Shown: positions 41,988 to 52,049, counted from the stretch's first letter. The stretch: DNA of 64,000 nucleotides from Spirochaetales bacterium (GCA_003252395.1 QKEL01000008.1:372001-436000); one strand, 5' to 3'. Numbers and translations are program-made. The notes: generated by a model from the letters alone, not told the origin.

Positions 41988-42947
41988 ATGACAGGGAAAC
42001 AGGCGGTGACCGCAGCCGATGGGCGGACAAAACTCGTCAGGCAGGCAGCCGTTATCGCACTGTTCGGGAACCTGTTCCTCGCCCTGGCGAAAATTACCGT
42101 CGGACTCGTTTCAGGGAGCCTGGCGGTCCTCGGGGACGGCATCGATTCCTCCACCGACGTGGCTATCGCGGTCATGACGCTCGCGGTAGGGTTCATTATC
42201 AATCAGCCTTCTGACAAAGAGCATCCCTGGGGACATAGCCGCGCGGAGACGGTGGCGACGATTATCCTCGCCTTCGTGATCGTGTTCGCGGGCATTCAAC
42301 TCTTCCATTCGTCCTTCGAACAGCTCAGGGACGGCACCCCCCGACCCTTGCCCTCGGCCCTCGCCCTATCGGTCACGGTGGTCTCCATCGCGGGAAAACT
42401 CGGCCTCGCGGCGAGCCAGCGATCCCTCGGAAAGCGCGCCGGCAGCGCCATGGTCCTCGCGAACGCCCGCAATATGGCGAACGACGTGCTGATCTCGGCG
42501 GCGGTTTTGTTCGGCTTGGGCGCGTCGCGCATTTTCGCGCTGCCCTTTCTCGATTCGCTCACGGCCCTCGCGGTAAGCCTATGGGTAATGAAGTCGGGTC
42601 TGGGAATATTCCTGGAATTGAACTCCGAGCTCATGGACGGCAACGCGGACGACGAACTGTACCGCGCCCTGTTCGAGGCGGTGAAATCCGTACCGGGAGC
42701 GGGGAATCCGCACCGGGCCCGAATCAGGAAAATGGCCAGCCTTTGGGATATTGACCTCGATATCGAGGTAGACGCGGCGCGTACCGTCCGGGAAGGGCAC
42801 CGGATTGCCGAAGCCGTAGCCCAGGCCGTTCGCGGGGCCATTCCCGACGTTTACGACATAATGGTGCATGTCGAGCCCGCGGGCGCCGGGGAACACGACG
42901 AACAGTTCGGGCTGAACGCCCGCGACGTGGATCAGCGCCCGGAATAA
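41988..42947 (+). CDS. Cation diffusion facilitator transporter
   Basis: A 319-residue metal efflux protein with about six helices and a C-terminal cytoplasmic metallochaperone-like domain. Helix 2 has DGIDSSTDVAIAVM and the loop HPWGHSRAETV; helix 5 has ANDVLISAAV, the second metal-site pattern. The family exports Zn2+, Fe2+, Mn2+ or Co2+ against protons. ATG 41988, 6 bp after the aldolase stop, has GGGAG upstream. Its final 16 bp overlap the end of the convergent vanY-like gene. Confidence 0.93.
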   Translation: MTGKQAVTAADGRTKLVRQAAVIALFGNLFLALAKITVGLVSGSLAVLGDGIDSSTDVAIAVMTLAVGFIINQPSDKEHPWGHSRAETVATIILAFVIVFAGIQLFHSSFEQLRDGTPRPLPSALALSVTVVSIAGKLGLAASQRSLGKRAGSAMVLANARNMANDVLISAAVLFGLGASRIFALPFLDSLTALAVSLWVMKSGLGIFLELNSELMDGNADDELYRALFEAVKSVPGAGNPHRARIRKMASLWDIDLDIEVDAARTVREGHRIAEAVAQAVRGAIPDVYDIMVHVEPAGAGEHDEQFGLNARDVDQRPE

Positions 42948-43744
42948 GGGCTTTTTAGCCAGGCGTCAACGCATTCGAGCATGTATTGCTGCACGCCGTC
43001 GAACCATTTTTCCTGAAAGGCCGCGGCTTTAACCCCGACGTACCGCCAATGCCAGCTTTCCCAACGATATCCCGTAACGGACTCATACCCGTCGGGGAAG
43101 GAAAGCGACCAGCCCCACTCGCCTCCATGCTCCCGAATCCACCTGCCCGCCTTGGTTAACGCGAATTCGTCGGTTATGGAGCCGAAATCCACGGCGGTTC
43201 CGAGTTGGTGCTGACTGGTCCCGGGCCGCGCCGATTCCCGATCCGCCGCCTCTTGGCCGAGCTCACTCACGTTGCGCTCGTACACGGTTTTCTGATAGTC
43301 GTAGGAGCGATAACTCGAGCTGACTACCAGGGTAACGCCGTCGGCCAAGGCGGCCGCGGCCATGCGTTCAAGCGCCCGCTCCGCGGGGTCCCGCAAGGAT
43401 AGGCCCTGTCGGTTCGCCAAATAGGACCGCGCCACGCCCGGCCGGGAAAGGGATATCAAATCGGAAGGCTCATAGCCCGGAGGAAGGGGGTGGCCCTTAT
43501 CCGTCAGGATCAAAAGACCGTCCGCATCGGAGTCGATAACCGCGCGGAGATCGGCAAAAAAGGCCGCGCGTTCCGCGTTTATGCGCGATACTACGGCGGC
43601 GGGAACCGAATCCGGCACCACGACCGCTTTCGCGGTACCGGGTGCGGGAAGGTCCGATTGCCGGCGCAACGGGGGCTCGCCCGCGACGGCGCATCCCCCG
43701 AAAAAAATCAAGCCTGCTACCGCTACAAATGCGTACGTTCTCAT
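42932..43744 (-). CDS. VanY-family D,D-carboxypeptidase lipoprotein
   Basis: A 270-residue lipoprotein with lipobox FFGGC, so it works outside the cytoplasm. The peptidase M15 core has SSYRSYDYQKTVYERNV, the metal-binding SQHQLGTAVDF (S-x-H-x-x-G-x-A-x-D) and the last His in WHWRYVGV. It trims the terminal D-Ala of peptidoglycan stem peptides. The start ATG 43744 overlaps the HAD gene by four bases, making it the last gene of the partner-switching unit. Confidence 0.93.
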   Translation of the reverse strand: MRTYAFVAVAGLIFFGGCAVAGEPPLRRQSDLPAPGTAKAVVVPDSVPAAVVSRINAERAAFFADLRAVIDSDADGLLILTDKGHPLPPGYEPSDLISLSRPGVARSYLANRQGLSLRDPAERALERMAAAALADGVTLVVSSSYRSYDYQKTVYERNVSELGQEAADRESARPGTSQHQLGTAVDFGSITDEFALTKAGRWIREHGGEWGWSLSFPDGYESVTGYRWESWHWRYVGVKAAAFQEKWFDGVQQYMLECVDAWLKSPYSGR

Positions 43745-44409
43745 TTCTCGAAGTCCTTTATGGTCCATCCCCGCCGTCGCGCTATCCGTCGAAGCCTCCA
43801 ATCCGGGTTTGCCGCCACGGGATGCCCCACCGATTCCAGTAAGGGCAAATCGTGAACGCTGTCGGAAAAGAATGAGCAGAAATGCTCGTCGGTACCGCTA
43901 CGTTCGATGAAGGTCTGGATGATATCCCGCTTATACCGCGAGAAAACGGGCATGCCCACGAGCCGGCCGTCGAATTTCCCGTCGGTATAGGAGAACTGGG
44001 TGCATACTACGTCGTCTGCCCCGATTCCGCAATACTGCGCCAGGGGATAGACCGCCTCGAAGGGAGACGACGTCGCCAGGATCACGCGAATCCCGTTGCG
44101 CCTGAGCGCCTCGATCTCCCGAAGGGCGCCGAGGTAAAGCCTGCCCCGGAGATGCCGCTCGAAGGCGACCCGGCCGATTTCGTCGAATTCCTCGCGGGAA
44201 ATGCCTTTCAGTTTGGGAAGCGTTCTGGAGAAGATAAAGTCCATTTCCAGGCTGAAAAGCCGATAGAGGATGAATATTACCGGAACGCCCAAAAGATAGG
44301 GCCAAAAGACGTATCCGCGCCGTATCAACTCAAAAACGAGCGCCAAGGGCGTGGCCCGCCGGGAAATGGTATGGTCCACGTCGAAAAAAGCGATAACTTC
44401 GCGCCGCAT
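43741..44409 (-). CDS. HAD-IB family phosphatase
   Basis: A 222-residue HAD hydrolase of the phosphoserine-phosphatase-like subfamily IB. Motif I is FFDVDHTISRRA with the nucleophilic Asp, motif II ILATSSPF, and the final Asp pair is in CSFFSDSVHDLPLLESVGHPVAANPD. Residues ~35-60 include a hydrophobic segment (YVFWPYLLGVPVIFILYRLF) that may anchor it to the membrane. Relatives act on small phosphorylated metabolites, sometimes on lysophosphatidic acid; the substrate is not assigned. Spacing on both sides is very tight. Confidence 0.9.
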   Translation of the reverse strand: MRREVIAFFDVDHTISRRATPLALVFELIRRGYVFWPYLLGVPVIFILYRLFSLEMDFIFSRTLPKLKGISREEFDEIGRVAFERHLRGRLYLGALREIEALRRNGIRVILATSSPFEAVYPLAQYCGIGADDVVCTQFSYTDGKFDGRLVGMPVFSRYKRDIIQTFIERSGTDEHFCSFFSDSVHDLPLLESVGHPVAANPDWRLRRIARRRGWTIKDFEK

Positions 44410-44411
44410 GG

Positions 44412-44813
44412 TTATAGGGTAACGATGATTGAACCCCGGAACAAGCCCCGCCGGAAAACCACGGAGGCCGCGAGGTTTCGGCACATACGGAGCCCGATAC
44501 CGCGGTATCTTCCGGATTGCCGGTCAAAATGGGGCGTTACGACCCGGTTCGCCCGAATCATCTCCCCGAAATTGCAGGTGCCATACGCGATCCGGAGCCG
44601 GGTCGAACCTTCCCGGGATACGCTGAAGCGAACGGCGTTCTTGAAGGGGAAGCGATTATGCGAGACGATATTATCGAATATCTCCGTCGCGATAAGGGTT
44701 AACCTGTTTTTCGCGTCGTCGCTCAGGAAATCGCAGGTGTTAATGAACGATTCAAGCACCGGAATGTTGGCGTATTCCGGTACCAGCCGAAGTAGTCGCG
44801 TTTTAACGGACAA
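44412..44813 (-). CDS. RsbW-like ATPase-domain protein, degenerate G1 box
   Basis: A 133-residue GHKL-fold protein of the anti-sigma-factor kinase type (HATPase_c_2). The N box is LIATEIFDNIVSH with Glu, Asn and His in place. The C-terminal G2 region RYRGIGLRMCRNLAASV also fits. But the strand that should end in D-x-G (usually D-D-G-P-P-F) reads IAYGTCNFGEM, so the adenine-binding Asp is missing. It may bind ATP poorly or act only as a scaffold. It lies 4 bp after the STAS gene, the classical place for its antagonist. Confidence 0.82.
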   Translation of the reverse strand: MSVKTRLLRLVPEYANIPVLESFINTCDFLSDDAKNRLTLIATEIFDNIVSHNRFPFKNAVRFSVSREGSTRLRIAYGTCNFGEMIRANRVVTPHFDRQSGRYRGIGLRMCRNLAASVVFRRGLFRGSIIVTL

Positions 44814-44817
44814 GATA

Positions 44818-45144
44818 TCAAACGACCTCGGTCAGTGAATAGATCACCGTGAACATTTCGCTGAAGCCCGTTGACTCGATGGCCAGGCGGACCACCTCGG
44901 AGGGTTTCATGATGTAGAGCTTGTTTCCCTGTGCCTCTCCGTCATCCAAGGCCGCCATCAGGACGCCGAGCCCGGACGACGAAAGGTTCGATACCCGGGA
45001 AAGGTCAAGCACCAGATTGGTGCGGAGAATGAGCGAGTATACCTTATTCTGGAATTCGGTGTAGGTATACGAGTTAATCGTTCCCGCGACTTCCAACAAG
45101 GAGTAGTTTGAGCCGCTCTTCTCGACAATCGATATGTTTTCCAT
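44818..45144 (-). CDS. STAS-domain anti-sigma antagonist (RsbV-like)
   Basis: A 108-residue STAS protein. The phosphorylatable Ser is within the motif VSNLSSSGLGVLMAAL, preceded by LVLDLSRV, as in RsbV and SpoIIAA. In partner switching the unphosphorylated form captures the RsbW-type protein and frees the target; a SpoIIE-type phosphatase resets it. Both phosphatases and the RsbW-like gene are adjacent. I see no sigma factor gene next to them, so the downstream target lies elsewhere. Confidence 0.92.
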   Translation of the reverse strand: MENISIVEKSGSNYSLLEVAGTINSYTYTEFQNKVYSLILRTNLVLDLSRVSNLSSSGLGVLMAALDDGEAQGNKLYIMKPSEVVRLAIESTGFSEMFTVIYSLTEVV

Positions 45145-45153
45145 AAAGTATCC

Positions 45154-47280
45154 TTATTTGGCGAGGTATTTAATCACGAGCACCGTAATATCGTCGTCCA
45201 ATTCCCGCGAAACGAATTCGGTCAGGCTCTCGTGCAGGAACCGCGCGATACGGCTGGAAGCGTAGGCGCGGTTGTCGAGCAGCATGCGCTGAACGCGATC
45301 CTTGCCGAACCGCTCGCCCCGGAGGTTCATCGAGTCGACGAGACCGTCGGTGGTCATCAGGATCACGTCTTCCGGATTGAGGGCGATTTTTTTCACCTTC
45401 AGGAATTTACCGATATCCCGCACGAAGCCGAGAACCTTCCCGTCGCCCTGAATCTCGATGGCGTTATTGTACGTCGCGGTATAGAGGAACATCGCCGGAA
45501 CGCCGCAATTGATGTAGTACAGCACGTTGTTCTTGAAGTCCAGCAATCCAAAGACGCCGGCGAAGAAGGTGCCCTTGGGGAGATTGTTCTTAATGAAGGA
45601 ATTAACCTTTACGACAAGCTGCTTGAAATCGCCGGTTTCGCTGAGGAAGGTGCGGAGCACGGATTTTAGGATGACCATGGACATGCTCGCGTTCAGGCCC
45701 TTTCCCGAAACGTCGCCCATGACGAACAGCGATTTATCCGGCCCGAGCTGGATAAAGTCGATAAAGTCGCCGCCGAGCTTACGCGCGGAACGGGTAATGA
45801 AATCGACGTCGACCTTATCGTTGCTGATACGGTCGATATTGTCCTGTATCGACGAAATGATCTGGCCGGAAAACTCCAGCTCGCGGTCTACCGTGAGCAC
45901 CACCGACTCATTGGCGATATTCTTCAGGTAGTAGAGCACGAGGAAAAAGTTCGAATACAGCCGCGAAAGCACGCCGAAATCGTAAGCGGTATAATCGGCG
46001 CCGCGCTTCTTGGGCCCGAGCAAGACCAAGCCGATGATCTTGTGCCCCTCGCGAAGCAGGATCAAGGCGTCGGCGCGCGCCAGGTCAAACACCTTAAGGA
46101 GGTCTTCCTTGATTTCCTCGTAGGCATGGAGCGTAATGGCCTGGGTCTTGAGGACGATGGAGTCGGTGTGACCGAGGAGAAAGTCGATCGCCTTATTGTC
46201 GCTTTTAATCTCGTTTTTCGCGCCCGTGGAGGAGAACACCGTCGAAAGCCGGCCCTTTTCGTCGGCGACCATGATTTCCACGGTAGAGGCTTCCATGAAA
46301 TTCTCAAGGAGACTCACGGTCGACTTTATTACCTCGTCGCCGCCCGCGTTAAAATTGATCGCGTCCAGACCCGCCTCGAGGTCCTCTTCGTATTCCGAAC
46401 CCACGCGCACGTACCGGTGCAGCGGACGCGCGATGAGCGTCCGCAGGCTGAGCATAACGGCGGCGACCGCGACCATAACCAGGGCAGAAAGGGGGGAATG
46501 GGGAATAAACTCGTACAGAACGGCGATAGCCAAGCCGGTCACCGCGCTGAAAAGAACGCCGAGCACGAGAAAATTGACGAGCGAGGCGATGGTTCGGTTC
46601 GCGTCCAACAGGGTCGACATTTGGTTCGACTGGTATACCAGCATGATCAGTACGGCGAACGCGAACGGGACCAGGGGAAGCGCCCAGTAATACCACAGGG
46701 ATAGCTGCCAAAGCCCCCACCCGGAAAGGTAGCCCGCGATTATGGACAGGGCGATGAACAGAAGCCGCTGCCGATAGATCCGGCTTTTAAGCGCGAAGGC
46801 GCGAAGGACAAGGGAGAGAACGGTAAGACCGGGCAGCGCGATGAAATAAACAAGCGAAAAGAGGGTAAAACCGTCCATTATCCCGTAGAAGGGTGTCGAA
46901 CTGATACGGAAACCCGAAGGGCCCCATTCCGCGGCGAAGGAGGAGACGAAAACGAGGTAAACCGCGAATCCGGTCAGAAGCCAGCCGATTAGGCGCACGA
47001 AGGTGATCTTGTCGTCGTACGGCACGGAATGCACGTACGTGTGAATCGACACCACCGTAAAGGCAAGGACGATTAGGCACAGGCGAAAAATCAATACGCT
47101 GATCGAGGTATTGCCCAGGTACAACAGATGGGCGGAAACCGCCGCGAAGAGGGCCACGAACGCGGAAGACATGCTGATCGTGGTGAAGAGGGTCGTGTTT
47201 TTGTCCCCGCGGGAATCGAGATAGTACGAAAAAAAGAAAAGGAAGGCCGCGAGTACGTAGCTGAAAATTAGCAGGGTCAT
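45154..47280 (-). CDS. Membrane SpoIIE-type serine phosphatase
   Basis: A 708-residue protein. About nine N-terminal helices (residues 1-285) form a membrane sensor region. A GAF-like domain follows (~305-440). The C-terminal PP2C/SpoIIE domain begins after LEFSGQIISSIQDNIDR. Its metal sites are LFVMGDVSGKGLNASMSM and VILMTTDGLVDSMN, and the final Asp is in ELDDDITVLVIKY. It should dephosphorylate the STAS antagonist encoded 9 bp downstream in response to a membrane signal. It is 2 bp from the paralogous phosphatase gene. Confidence 0.92.
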   Translation of the reverse strand: MTLLIFSYVLAAFLFFFSYYLDSRGDKNTTLFTTISMSSAFVALFAAVSAHLLYLGNTSISVLIFRLCLIVLAFTVVSIHTYVHSVPYDDKITFVRLIGWLLTGFAVYLVFVSSFAAEWGPSGFRISSTPFYGIMDGFTLFSLVYFIALPGLTVLSLVLRAFALKSRIYRQRLLFIALSIIAGYLSGWGLWQLSLWYYWALPLVPFAFAVLIMLVYQSNQMSTLLDANRTIASLVNFLVLGVLFSAVTGLAIAVLYEFIPHSPLSALVMVAVAAVMLSLRTLIARPLHRYVRVGSEYEEDLEAGLDAINFNAGGDEVIKSTVSLLENFMEASTVEIMVADEKGRLSTVFSSTGAKNEIKSDNKAIDFLLGHTDSIVLKTQAITLHAYEEIKEDLLKVFDLARADALILLREGHKIIGLVLLGPKKRGADYTAYDFGVLSRLYSNFFLVLYYLKNIANESVVLTVDRELEFSGQIISSIQDNIDRISNDKVDVDFITRSARKLGGDFIDFIQLGPDKSLFVMGDVSGKGLNASMSMVILKSVLRTFLSETGDFKQLVVKVNSFIKNNLPKGTFFAGVFGLLDFKNNVLYYINCGVPAMFLYTATYNNAIEIQGDGKVLGFVRDIGKFLKVKKIALNPEDVILMTTDGLVDSMNLRGERFGKDRVQRMLLDNRAYASSRIARFLHESLTEFVSRELDDDITVLVIKYLAK

Positions 47281-47282
47281 GA

Positions 47283-48665
47283 TCAGTCCTCTATCTTGGC
47301 GACGAGCATGGTAACGTCGTCGCGCAGTTTTTTGTCGCCGTTGTACTCAAGCACGAGATCCGCTATATCGTTGACGAAATGCCGGGCCGTCTTGTACGCG
47401 CTGTTCCGGACGGTAGTCATGTACAGCTCGGTATCGCCGAGCTCGACGCCCTCGTCGTTCATCACTTCGGATACGCCGTCGGAGGCCATGAGCACCACGT
47501 CGCCGCGGTACAGGGGCATCTCTTCCTGCACGATTTCGTCCAGATCGATAATGCCGACGAGGCTGCAGGTAGACTGCAGGGGCCGGACCTTCCACCCGGA
47601 GGGGGCCTTGGTTACGATGATCGGGTCGGCCATGGAGGCGTTCACGTACCGTATTTTCATCTTCTTGGTATCGATAATGCCGATGAAGAGCACCGCGTAT
47701 TTGTCCTGAAGGTGCATGGACTTAATGGCGACGTCGATGGCGCGGATAACCCCGGGAAGGTCTTCCTTGTTTTCGATAATCTTGACGGTATTGATGATGA
47801 CGCCCATGACCAGGGCGGCGGCGAGTCCCTTGCCCGACACGTCGCCGAGAAGGAAGAACGTTCGGTCCTCGTCCAGGGGAATAACGTCGTAGAAGTCGCC
47901 GGATACGTTAACGAGGGGACGGAAGTAGGCGGCCACGTCGACGCCGCGGATCTGCGGCATTTTTTGCGGCAAAAAGGAAACCTGGGTTTCCGCGACCATG
48001 TCCCATTCCTTGGAAAGCTCCGAAATCGCGGTCAGCTCGGTGACGGTCTTGGTTCGCTTGAGGAAGTTTTCGAATTCGTACTGCATGGTCTTGAATATCT
48101 GTTCCTCGAAAACCTTCATGTACCGGCACAGCACGTAGAAATGGAGCTTTCCGTAGGAGAGGAAAAAGCCCCGGGCATGCTTAAAGTCCGAAACGAGCCC
48201 GAGCTTCTCGTCGACGAGGTAAAAGCCGTCGGGCCAGGTTTCGGGAAAATTCCGGGAAAGGACCTCGAGGGTTTCGGGGTCCGTGGCGATGCGGGTGGGG
48301 CTATTGTAAATGACGTACCGGTTTTCCATGTTCACGTACAATACCGACGCGTCCGCATCGTGTTCGAGCACCGTCTGGATAGAGTCGATGAGGTCGTCGA
48401 TGGTGTAAGAAAACCGGAGCTGGTCGACGAAGCGGACCATGAAGCGGGTATCGAGTACCTGGAACACCTGATGCTCCAGGCGTCGCCAGAAATTGCCGGT
48501 TAATAAGGTAGAAACCGTCGCGGCGAGGAAGAACACGATCGCGGCGGTGGCGAACCGGCCGATGAACTTGAACTCCGGCACGATAATGTACAAGAAAAAG
48601 GAAAACGCCAGGCCGACGCCAAGGTCGACCCCCAGTTTGATAAGCCGTTTCCGAGAATGGATCAT
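47283..48665 (-). CDS. SpoIIE-type serine phosphatase with GAF-like sensor
   Basis: A 460-residue phosphatase, first gene of the partner-switching unit. Two N-terminal membrane helices (VDLGVGLAFSFFLYIIVPEF; FATAAIVFFLAATVSTLLTG) precede a GAF-like domain (~80-205). The PP2C domain has QVSFLPQKMPQIRGVDVAAY as entry, then FLLGDVSGKGLAAALVMG and VVLMASDGVSEVMN, and ends DDVTMLVAKIED. A TATACT hexamer on the minus strand upstream and a GAGGTG site precede ATG 48665, so this unit is transcribed separately from dnaJ, beyond the terminator at 48731-48773. Confidence 0.92.
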   Translation of the reverse strand: MIHSRKRLIKLGVDLGVGLAFSFFLYIIVPEFKFIGRFATAAIVFFLAATVSTLLTGNFWRRLEHQVFQVLDTRFMVRFVDQLRFSYTIDDLIDSIQTVLEHDADASVLYVNMENRYVIYNSPTRIATDPETLEVLSRNFPETWPDGFYLVDEKLGLVSDFKHARGFFLSYGKLHFYVLCRYMKVFEEQIFKTMQYEFENFLKRTKTVTELTAISELSKEWDMVAETQVSFLPQKMPQIRGVDVAAYFRPLVNVSGDFYDVIPLDEDRTFFLLGDVSGKGLAAALVMGVIINTVKIIENKEDLPGVIRAIDVAIKSMHLQDKYAVLFIGIIDTKKMKIRYVNASMADPIIVTKAPSGWKVRPLQSTCSLVGIIDLDEIVQEEMPLYRGDVVLMASDGVSEVMNDEGVELGDTELYMTTVRNSAYKTARHFVNDIADLVLEYNGDKKLRDDVTMLVAKIED

Positions 48666-48730
48666 CCTGCAGCACCTCTAGGGGAAAAATAGCTCGCACA
48701 GTATACCATGAAATTATCGGCATTTCACGG

Positions 48731-48773
48731 AAAAAAAAGCGGTCCTTCGCGCCAAAAAAGCGCGTAGGACCGC
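48731..48773 (-). terminator. Terminator after dnaJ
   Basis: GCGGTCCT (48739-48746) pairs with AGGACCGC (48766-48773), extended by a GCGC inner stem; on the minus strand eight T residues follow. It starts about 20 bp after the dnaJ stop and separates the chaperone unit from the phosphatase unit. Confidence 0.9.
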
Positions 48774-48794
48774 ATTATTTAGAGAAAACGGGCC

Positions 48795-49919
48795 TTATTC
48801 AAGTTCGGAGAGGGGTACCGGCGTGGGCTCCTGATTCTCTCCCTCCAGTCGGGAGACTTCGTCGAGAAGGCTTCGGGCCCGCGAGGAGAGCTTGGTGGGA
48901 ACCTTCACGATGATTTTAATGTAAAGGTCTCCCTTGCGGCCGTTCACCAGGGGAACGCCCTCGTCGCGGATTCTCAGGAGCTTTCCGTTTTGCGTGCCCG
49001 CGGGAATCTTTAGCTTCAGTTTTTTGTCGTCCAATGCCGTAACCACGATCTCGGCGCCCAGCGCCGCCTGCGTGATTGAAATGGGAACGGCGCAATAGAG
49101 ATCGGAGCCCGATCTCTCGAAATAGGGGTGCGGCTTGACCCGGATGAATACCACCAGGTCGCCGTAGGGACCGCCGCCCGAGCCCGCGTCGCCCTGCCGG
49201 GGAATGGTTATCCGCTTGCCGTCCTCGACCCCCGCGGGAATCGTGACCAGGATCTTCTGCCGCTTTTTCTGCACGCCCGAGCCGCCGCATTCACGGCAGG
49301 GATTCTCTATGATGGAACCTTCGCCATGGCAGGTGGGACAGGGCGACGCGATGGAAAAGAAGCCGGAACTGCGGCGCACTTGTCCGGCGCCCTGACAGGT
49401 GGAGCAGGTCTTGCGGCCGGTACCGCCCGCGGCTCCGGTTCCCTTGCAGGAAGAACAGGACTCATTGCGCGAATATTGCACTTCGGACTTGGTGCCGTAC
49501 ACCGCGTCGTGAAACGATATCTGCAGGTCATAGCGCAGGCTGGATCCCTGATTGGGACCGCCGCCCCGGCGCCGACCGCCGCCGCCGCCGAAAAGGTTTT
49601 CGAAAATGCCGCCGAAATCGCCGAAAATGTCCTCGAAGCCCTGGAAGGCGCTGGGGTCAAAGCCGCCCGGACCGCCGGGACCGCCCATGCCTTCGAGCCC
49701 GGCATGGCCGTACTGATCGTAGATCTGCCGTTTCTGGTCGTCGGAAAGAACTTCATAGGCTTCGGTAGCCTCTTTAAACTTCTCTTCCGCAGTATGGTCA
49801 CCGGGATTCTTGTCCGGATGGTACTGGACCGCGAGTTTGCGGTATCCTTTTTTGACCTCGTCTTTCGACGCGCCTTTTTGCACGCCGAGAACTTCGTAAT
49901 AATCGCGTTTGGTGGCCAC
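48795..49919 (-). CDS. dnaJ: Chaperone DnaJ
   Basis: A 374-residue type I Hsp40. Its J domain has YHPDKNPGD (the HPD that stimulates DnaK), followed by a Gly/Phe-rich linker. Four zinc repeats follow: [24 protein letters not shown] and CRECGGSG. The C-terminal substrate-binding domains and dimerisation tail complete the protein. It is the last gene of the nudC-grpE-dnaK-dnaJ unit, separated from dnaK by a hairpin. Confidence 0.98.
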   Translation of the reverse strand: MATKRDYYEVLGVQKGASKDEVKKGYRKLAVQYHPDKNPGDHTAEEKFKEATEAYEVLSDDQKRQIYDQYGHAGLEGMGGPGGPGGFDPSAFQGFEDIFGDFGGIFENLFGGGGGRRRGGGPNQGSSLRYDLQISFHDAVYGTKSEVQYSRNESCSSCKGTGAAGGTGRKTCSTCQGAGQVRRSSGFFSIASPCPTCHGEGSIIENPCRECGGSGVQKKRQKILVTIPAGVEDGKRITIPRQGDAGSGGGPYGDLVVFIRVKPHPYFERSGSDLYCAVPISITQAALGAEIVVTALDDKKLKLKIPAGTQNGKLLRIRDEGVPLVNGRKGDLYIKIIVKVPTKLSSRARSLLDEVSRLEGENQEPTPVPLSELE

Positions 49920-49950
49920 GGAGTTACTCCAGCATTAGGTATTCGGAAAC

Positions 49951-49985
49951 GGAAAATCCGGCTCGCCTTTCAAGACGGCCGGATT
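49951..49985 (-). terminator. Hairpin between dnaK and dnaJ
   Basis: AATCCGGC (49955-49962) pairs with GCCGGATT (49978-49985) across a 15-nt loop; on the minus strand it continues TTTTCC. A weak terminator or RNA-processing hairpin that could lower dnaJ relative to dnaK. Confidence 0.5.
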
Positions 49986-50012
49986 CCCCGGAAAATCACG
50001 TATTACGGGCGG

Positions 50013-51959
50013 TTATTTATCGTCGTCGACCACTTCGTAATCGACGTCGTCGGCGGAGCCCTTATTCGGGCCCGCGCTGCCGGACGCGGAACCGGTTCCG
50101 CCCATGTCGGGCCCGGCCGCGCCGCCCATATCGGGTCCCGCGCCGCCGCCCTGAGCGGCCTGCTGCTTGTACATCTCTTCGGCGATCTTGTAGGAAGCCT
50201 GCTTGAGTTCCTCGGTCTTCGCCTTGATGGTTTCCACGGAACCGCCTTCAAGCTCTTTCTTGAGGGCCGCGACGGCTTCCTCGATCTTGGCTTTCTCGGA
50301 GGCATCCACCTTGTCGCCGAGGTCTTTGAGCGTCTTCTCGGTCTGGTAGATCATCGAGTCGGCCTCGTTCCTGGTTTCGACCTTTTCGCGTTCGGCCTTA
50401 TCGGACGCGGCATTGGCCTCCGCTTCCTTAACCATGCGCTCAACCTCGCTCTCCGAGAGACCGGAGGAGCTTTCGATGCGGATCTTCTGCTCCTTGCCCG
50501 TACCGAGGTCTTTGGCGGTTACGTGAACGATGCCGTTGGCGTCGATATCGAAGGTTACCTCGATCTGCGGCACGCCGCGGGGGGCCGGGGGAATGCCGAC
50601 GAGGTCGAATTTGCCGAGGGTTCGGTTCTGGCTGGCCATTTCGCGCTCGCCCTGCATGACGTGGATGGAAACGGCGGTTTGACCGTCCGCGGCGGTGGAA
50701 AATACCTGGCTCTTGCGGGTCGGTATGGTGGTGTTGCGGTTAATAAGCCTGGTGAACACGCCGCCCATGGTCTCGATACCCAGTGAAAGGGGGGTAACGT
50801 CCAAGAGGAGCACGTCTTTCACGTCGCCGCCGAGAATGCCTCCCTGGATCGCGGCGCCCACGGCGACGGCCTCGTCGGGGTTAACGCCCTTCGAGCCTTC
50901 CTTGCCGAACAATTCCTTCACGATCTGCATAACCTTAGGCATGCGGGTGGAACCGCCGACGAGGAGCACTTCGTCTATCTGGTCTACCGAAACGCCCGCG
51001 TCGCGGAGCGCCTTGCGGCAGGGTTCCTTGGTCCGCTCGAAAAGATCGTCGGTCATCTGCTCGAACTTGGCGCGGGAAAGGCTCTTTTGGAGGTGCTTCG
51101 GCCCGGAAGCGTCGGCGGTAATGAACGGAAGGTTGATTTCCGCGTTGGCCACGGCAGACAATTCGATCTTGGCCTTTTCTGCGGCCTCGCGAAGGCGCTG
51201 GAGGGCCATGCGGTCCTTGGAGAGGTCGATTCCGGTGTCGTTCTTGAACTCGTCCACGAGCCAGTTCATAATGCGGCGGTCCCAGTCGTCGCCGCCGAGG
51301 TGGGTGTCGCCGTTGGTGGACTTAACCTCGAATACGCCGTCGCCCAATTCCAGTATGGAAATATCGAAGGTACCGCCGCCGAGGTCGTATACGGCGATGG
51401 TCTTCTCCTTCTTGGAGTCCTTGTTAAACCCGAAGGCGAGGGAGGCGGCGGTCGGCTCGTTGATGATTCTCTTCACCTCGAGGCCCGCGATCTTTCCCGC
51501 GTCTTTGGTGGCCTGGCGCTGGGCGTCGTTGAAGTACGCGGGTACGGTAATGACCGCCTCGGTTACCGTTTCGCCGAGATAGTCTTCGGCGGTCTTCTTC
51601 ATCTTTTGCAGGATGAAGGCGCTGATTTCCTGGGGAGAATAGAGCTTCCCGTCGATATCGACGCGGACGTCGTCGGCCTGGGGCTCAACCTTGTAGGGAA
51701 CGAGCTTGGCTTCGCCAGAAAGCTCGTTATACCGGTGACCGATGAATCGCTTGATCGAGTAAACGGTCTTTTCCGGGTTGGTGATCATCTGGTTTTTCGC
51801 GGGCTGACCGACCACCCGTTCGCCCTTAGCGGTAAAACCGACGATTGAGGGCGTGGTGCGTCCGCCTTCCGCGTTCTGGATAACGACGGGTTCGCCGCCT
51901 TCCATCACCGCGACGCATGAATTGGTCGTTCCAAGGTCAATTCCGATAATCTTTCCCAT
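50013..51959 (-). CDS. dnaK: Chaperone DnaK (Hsp70)
   Basis: A 648-residue Hsp70. The three signatures are present: [12 protein letters not shown] at the N-terminus, [14 protein letters not shown], and [13 protein letters not shown]. The interdomain linker is [15 protein letters not shown]. The C-terminus is Gly- and Asp-rich and ends with the usual acidic tail ([12 protein letters not shown]). It refolds client proteins together with DnaJ and GrpE from this operon. AAAGGAG precedes ATG 51959. Confidence 0.99.
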   Translation of the reverse strand: MGKIIGIDLGTTNSCVAVMEGGEPVVIQNAEGGRTTPSIVGFTAKGERVVGQPAKNQMITNPEKTVYSIKRFIGHRYNELSGEAKLVPYKVEPQADDVRVDIDGKLYSPQEISAFILQKMKKTAEDYLGETVTEAVITVPAYFNDAQRQATKDAGKIAGLEVKRIINEPTAASLAFGFNKDSKKEKTIAVYDLGGGTFDISILELGDGVFEVKSTNGDTHLGGDDWDRRIMNWLVDEFKNDTGIDLSKDRMALQRLREAAEKAKIELSAVANAEINLPFITADASGPKHLQKSLSRAKFEQMTDDLFERTKEPCRKALRDAGVSVDQIDEVLLVGGSTRMPKVMQIVKELFGKEGSKGVNPDEAVAVGAAIQGGILGGDVKDVLLLDVTPLSLGIETMGGVFTRLINRNTTIPTRKSQVFSTAADGQTAVSIHVMQGEREMASQNRTLGKFDLVGIPPAPRGVPQIEVTFDIDANGIVHVTAKDLGTGKEQKIRIESSSGLSESEVERMVKEAEANAASDKAEREKVETRNEADSMIYQTEKTLKDLGDKVDASEKAKIEEAVAALKKELEGGSVETIKAKTEELKQASYKIAEEMYKQQAAQGGGAGPDMGGAAGPDMGGTGSASGSAGPNKGSADDVDYEVVDDDK

Positions 51960-52033
51960 AAATCTCTATGCTCCTTTCTCGTCTCATCAACGCGCCTTTC
52001 ACTCGCGCGATTTGTTTTCAATAAATTGCGAAA

Positions 52034-52049
52034 CCCCGCGCAATCGGGG
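52034..52049. terminator. Weak hairpin between grpE and dnaK
   Basis: CCCCG (52034-52038) with CGGGG (52045-52049) and a CTTTT tail on the plus strand. It is short and, if it works at all, attenuates rather than ends transcription. No CIRCE inverted repeat was found in this 147-bp gap. Confidence 0.3.

Noticed and set aside
50013-51959. Long antisense frames opposite dnaK, leuS, dnaJ and the phosphatases
   Set aside because: They mirror the codon bias of the real genes and have no motifs or ribosome sites.
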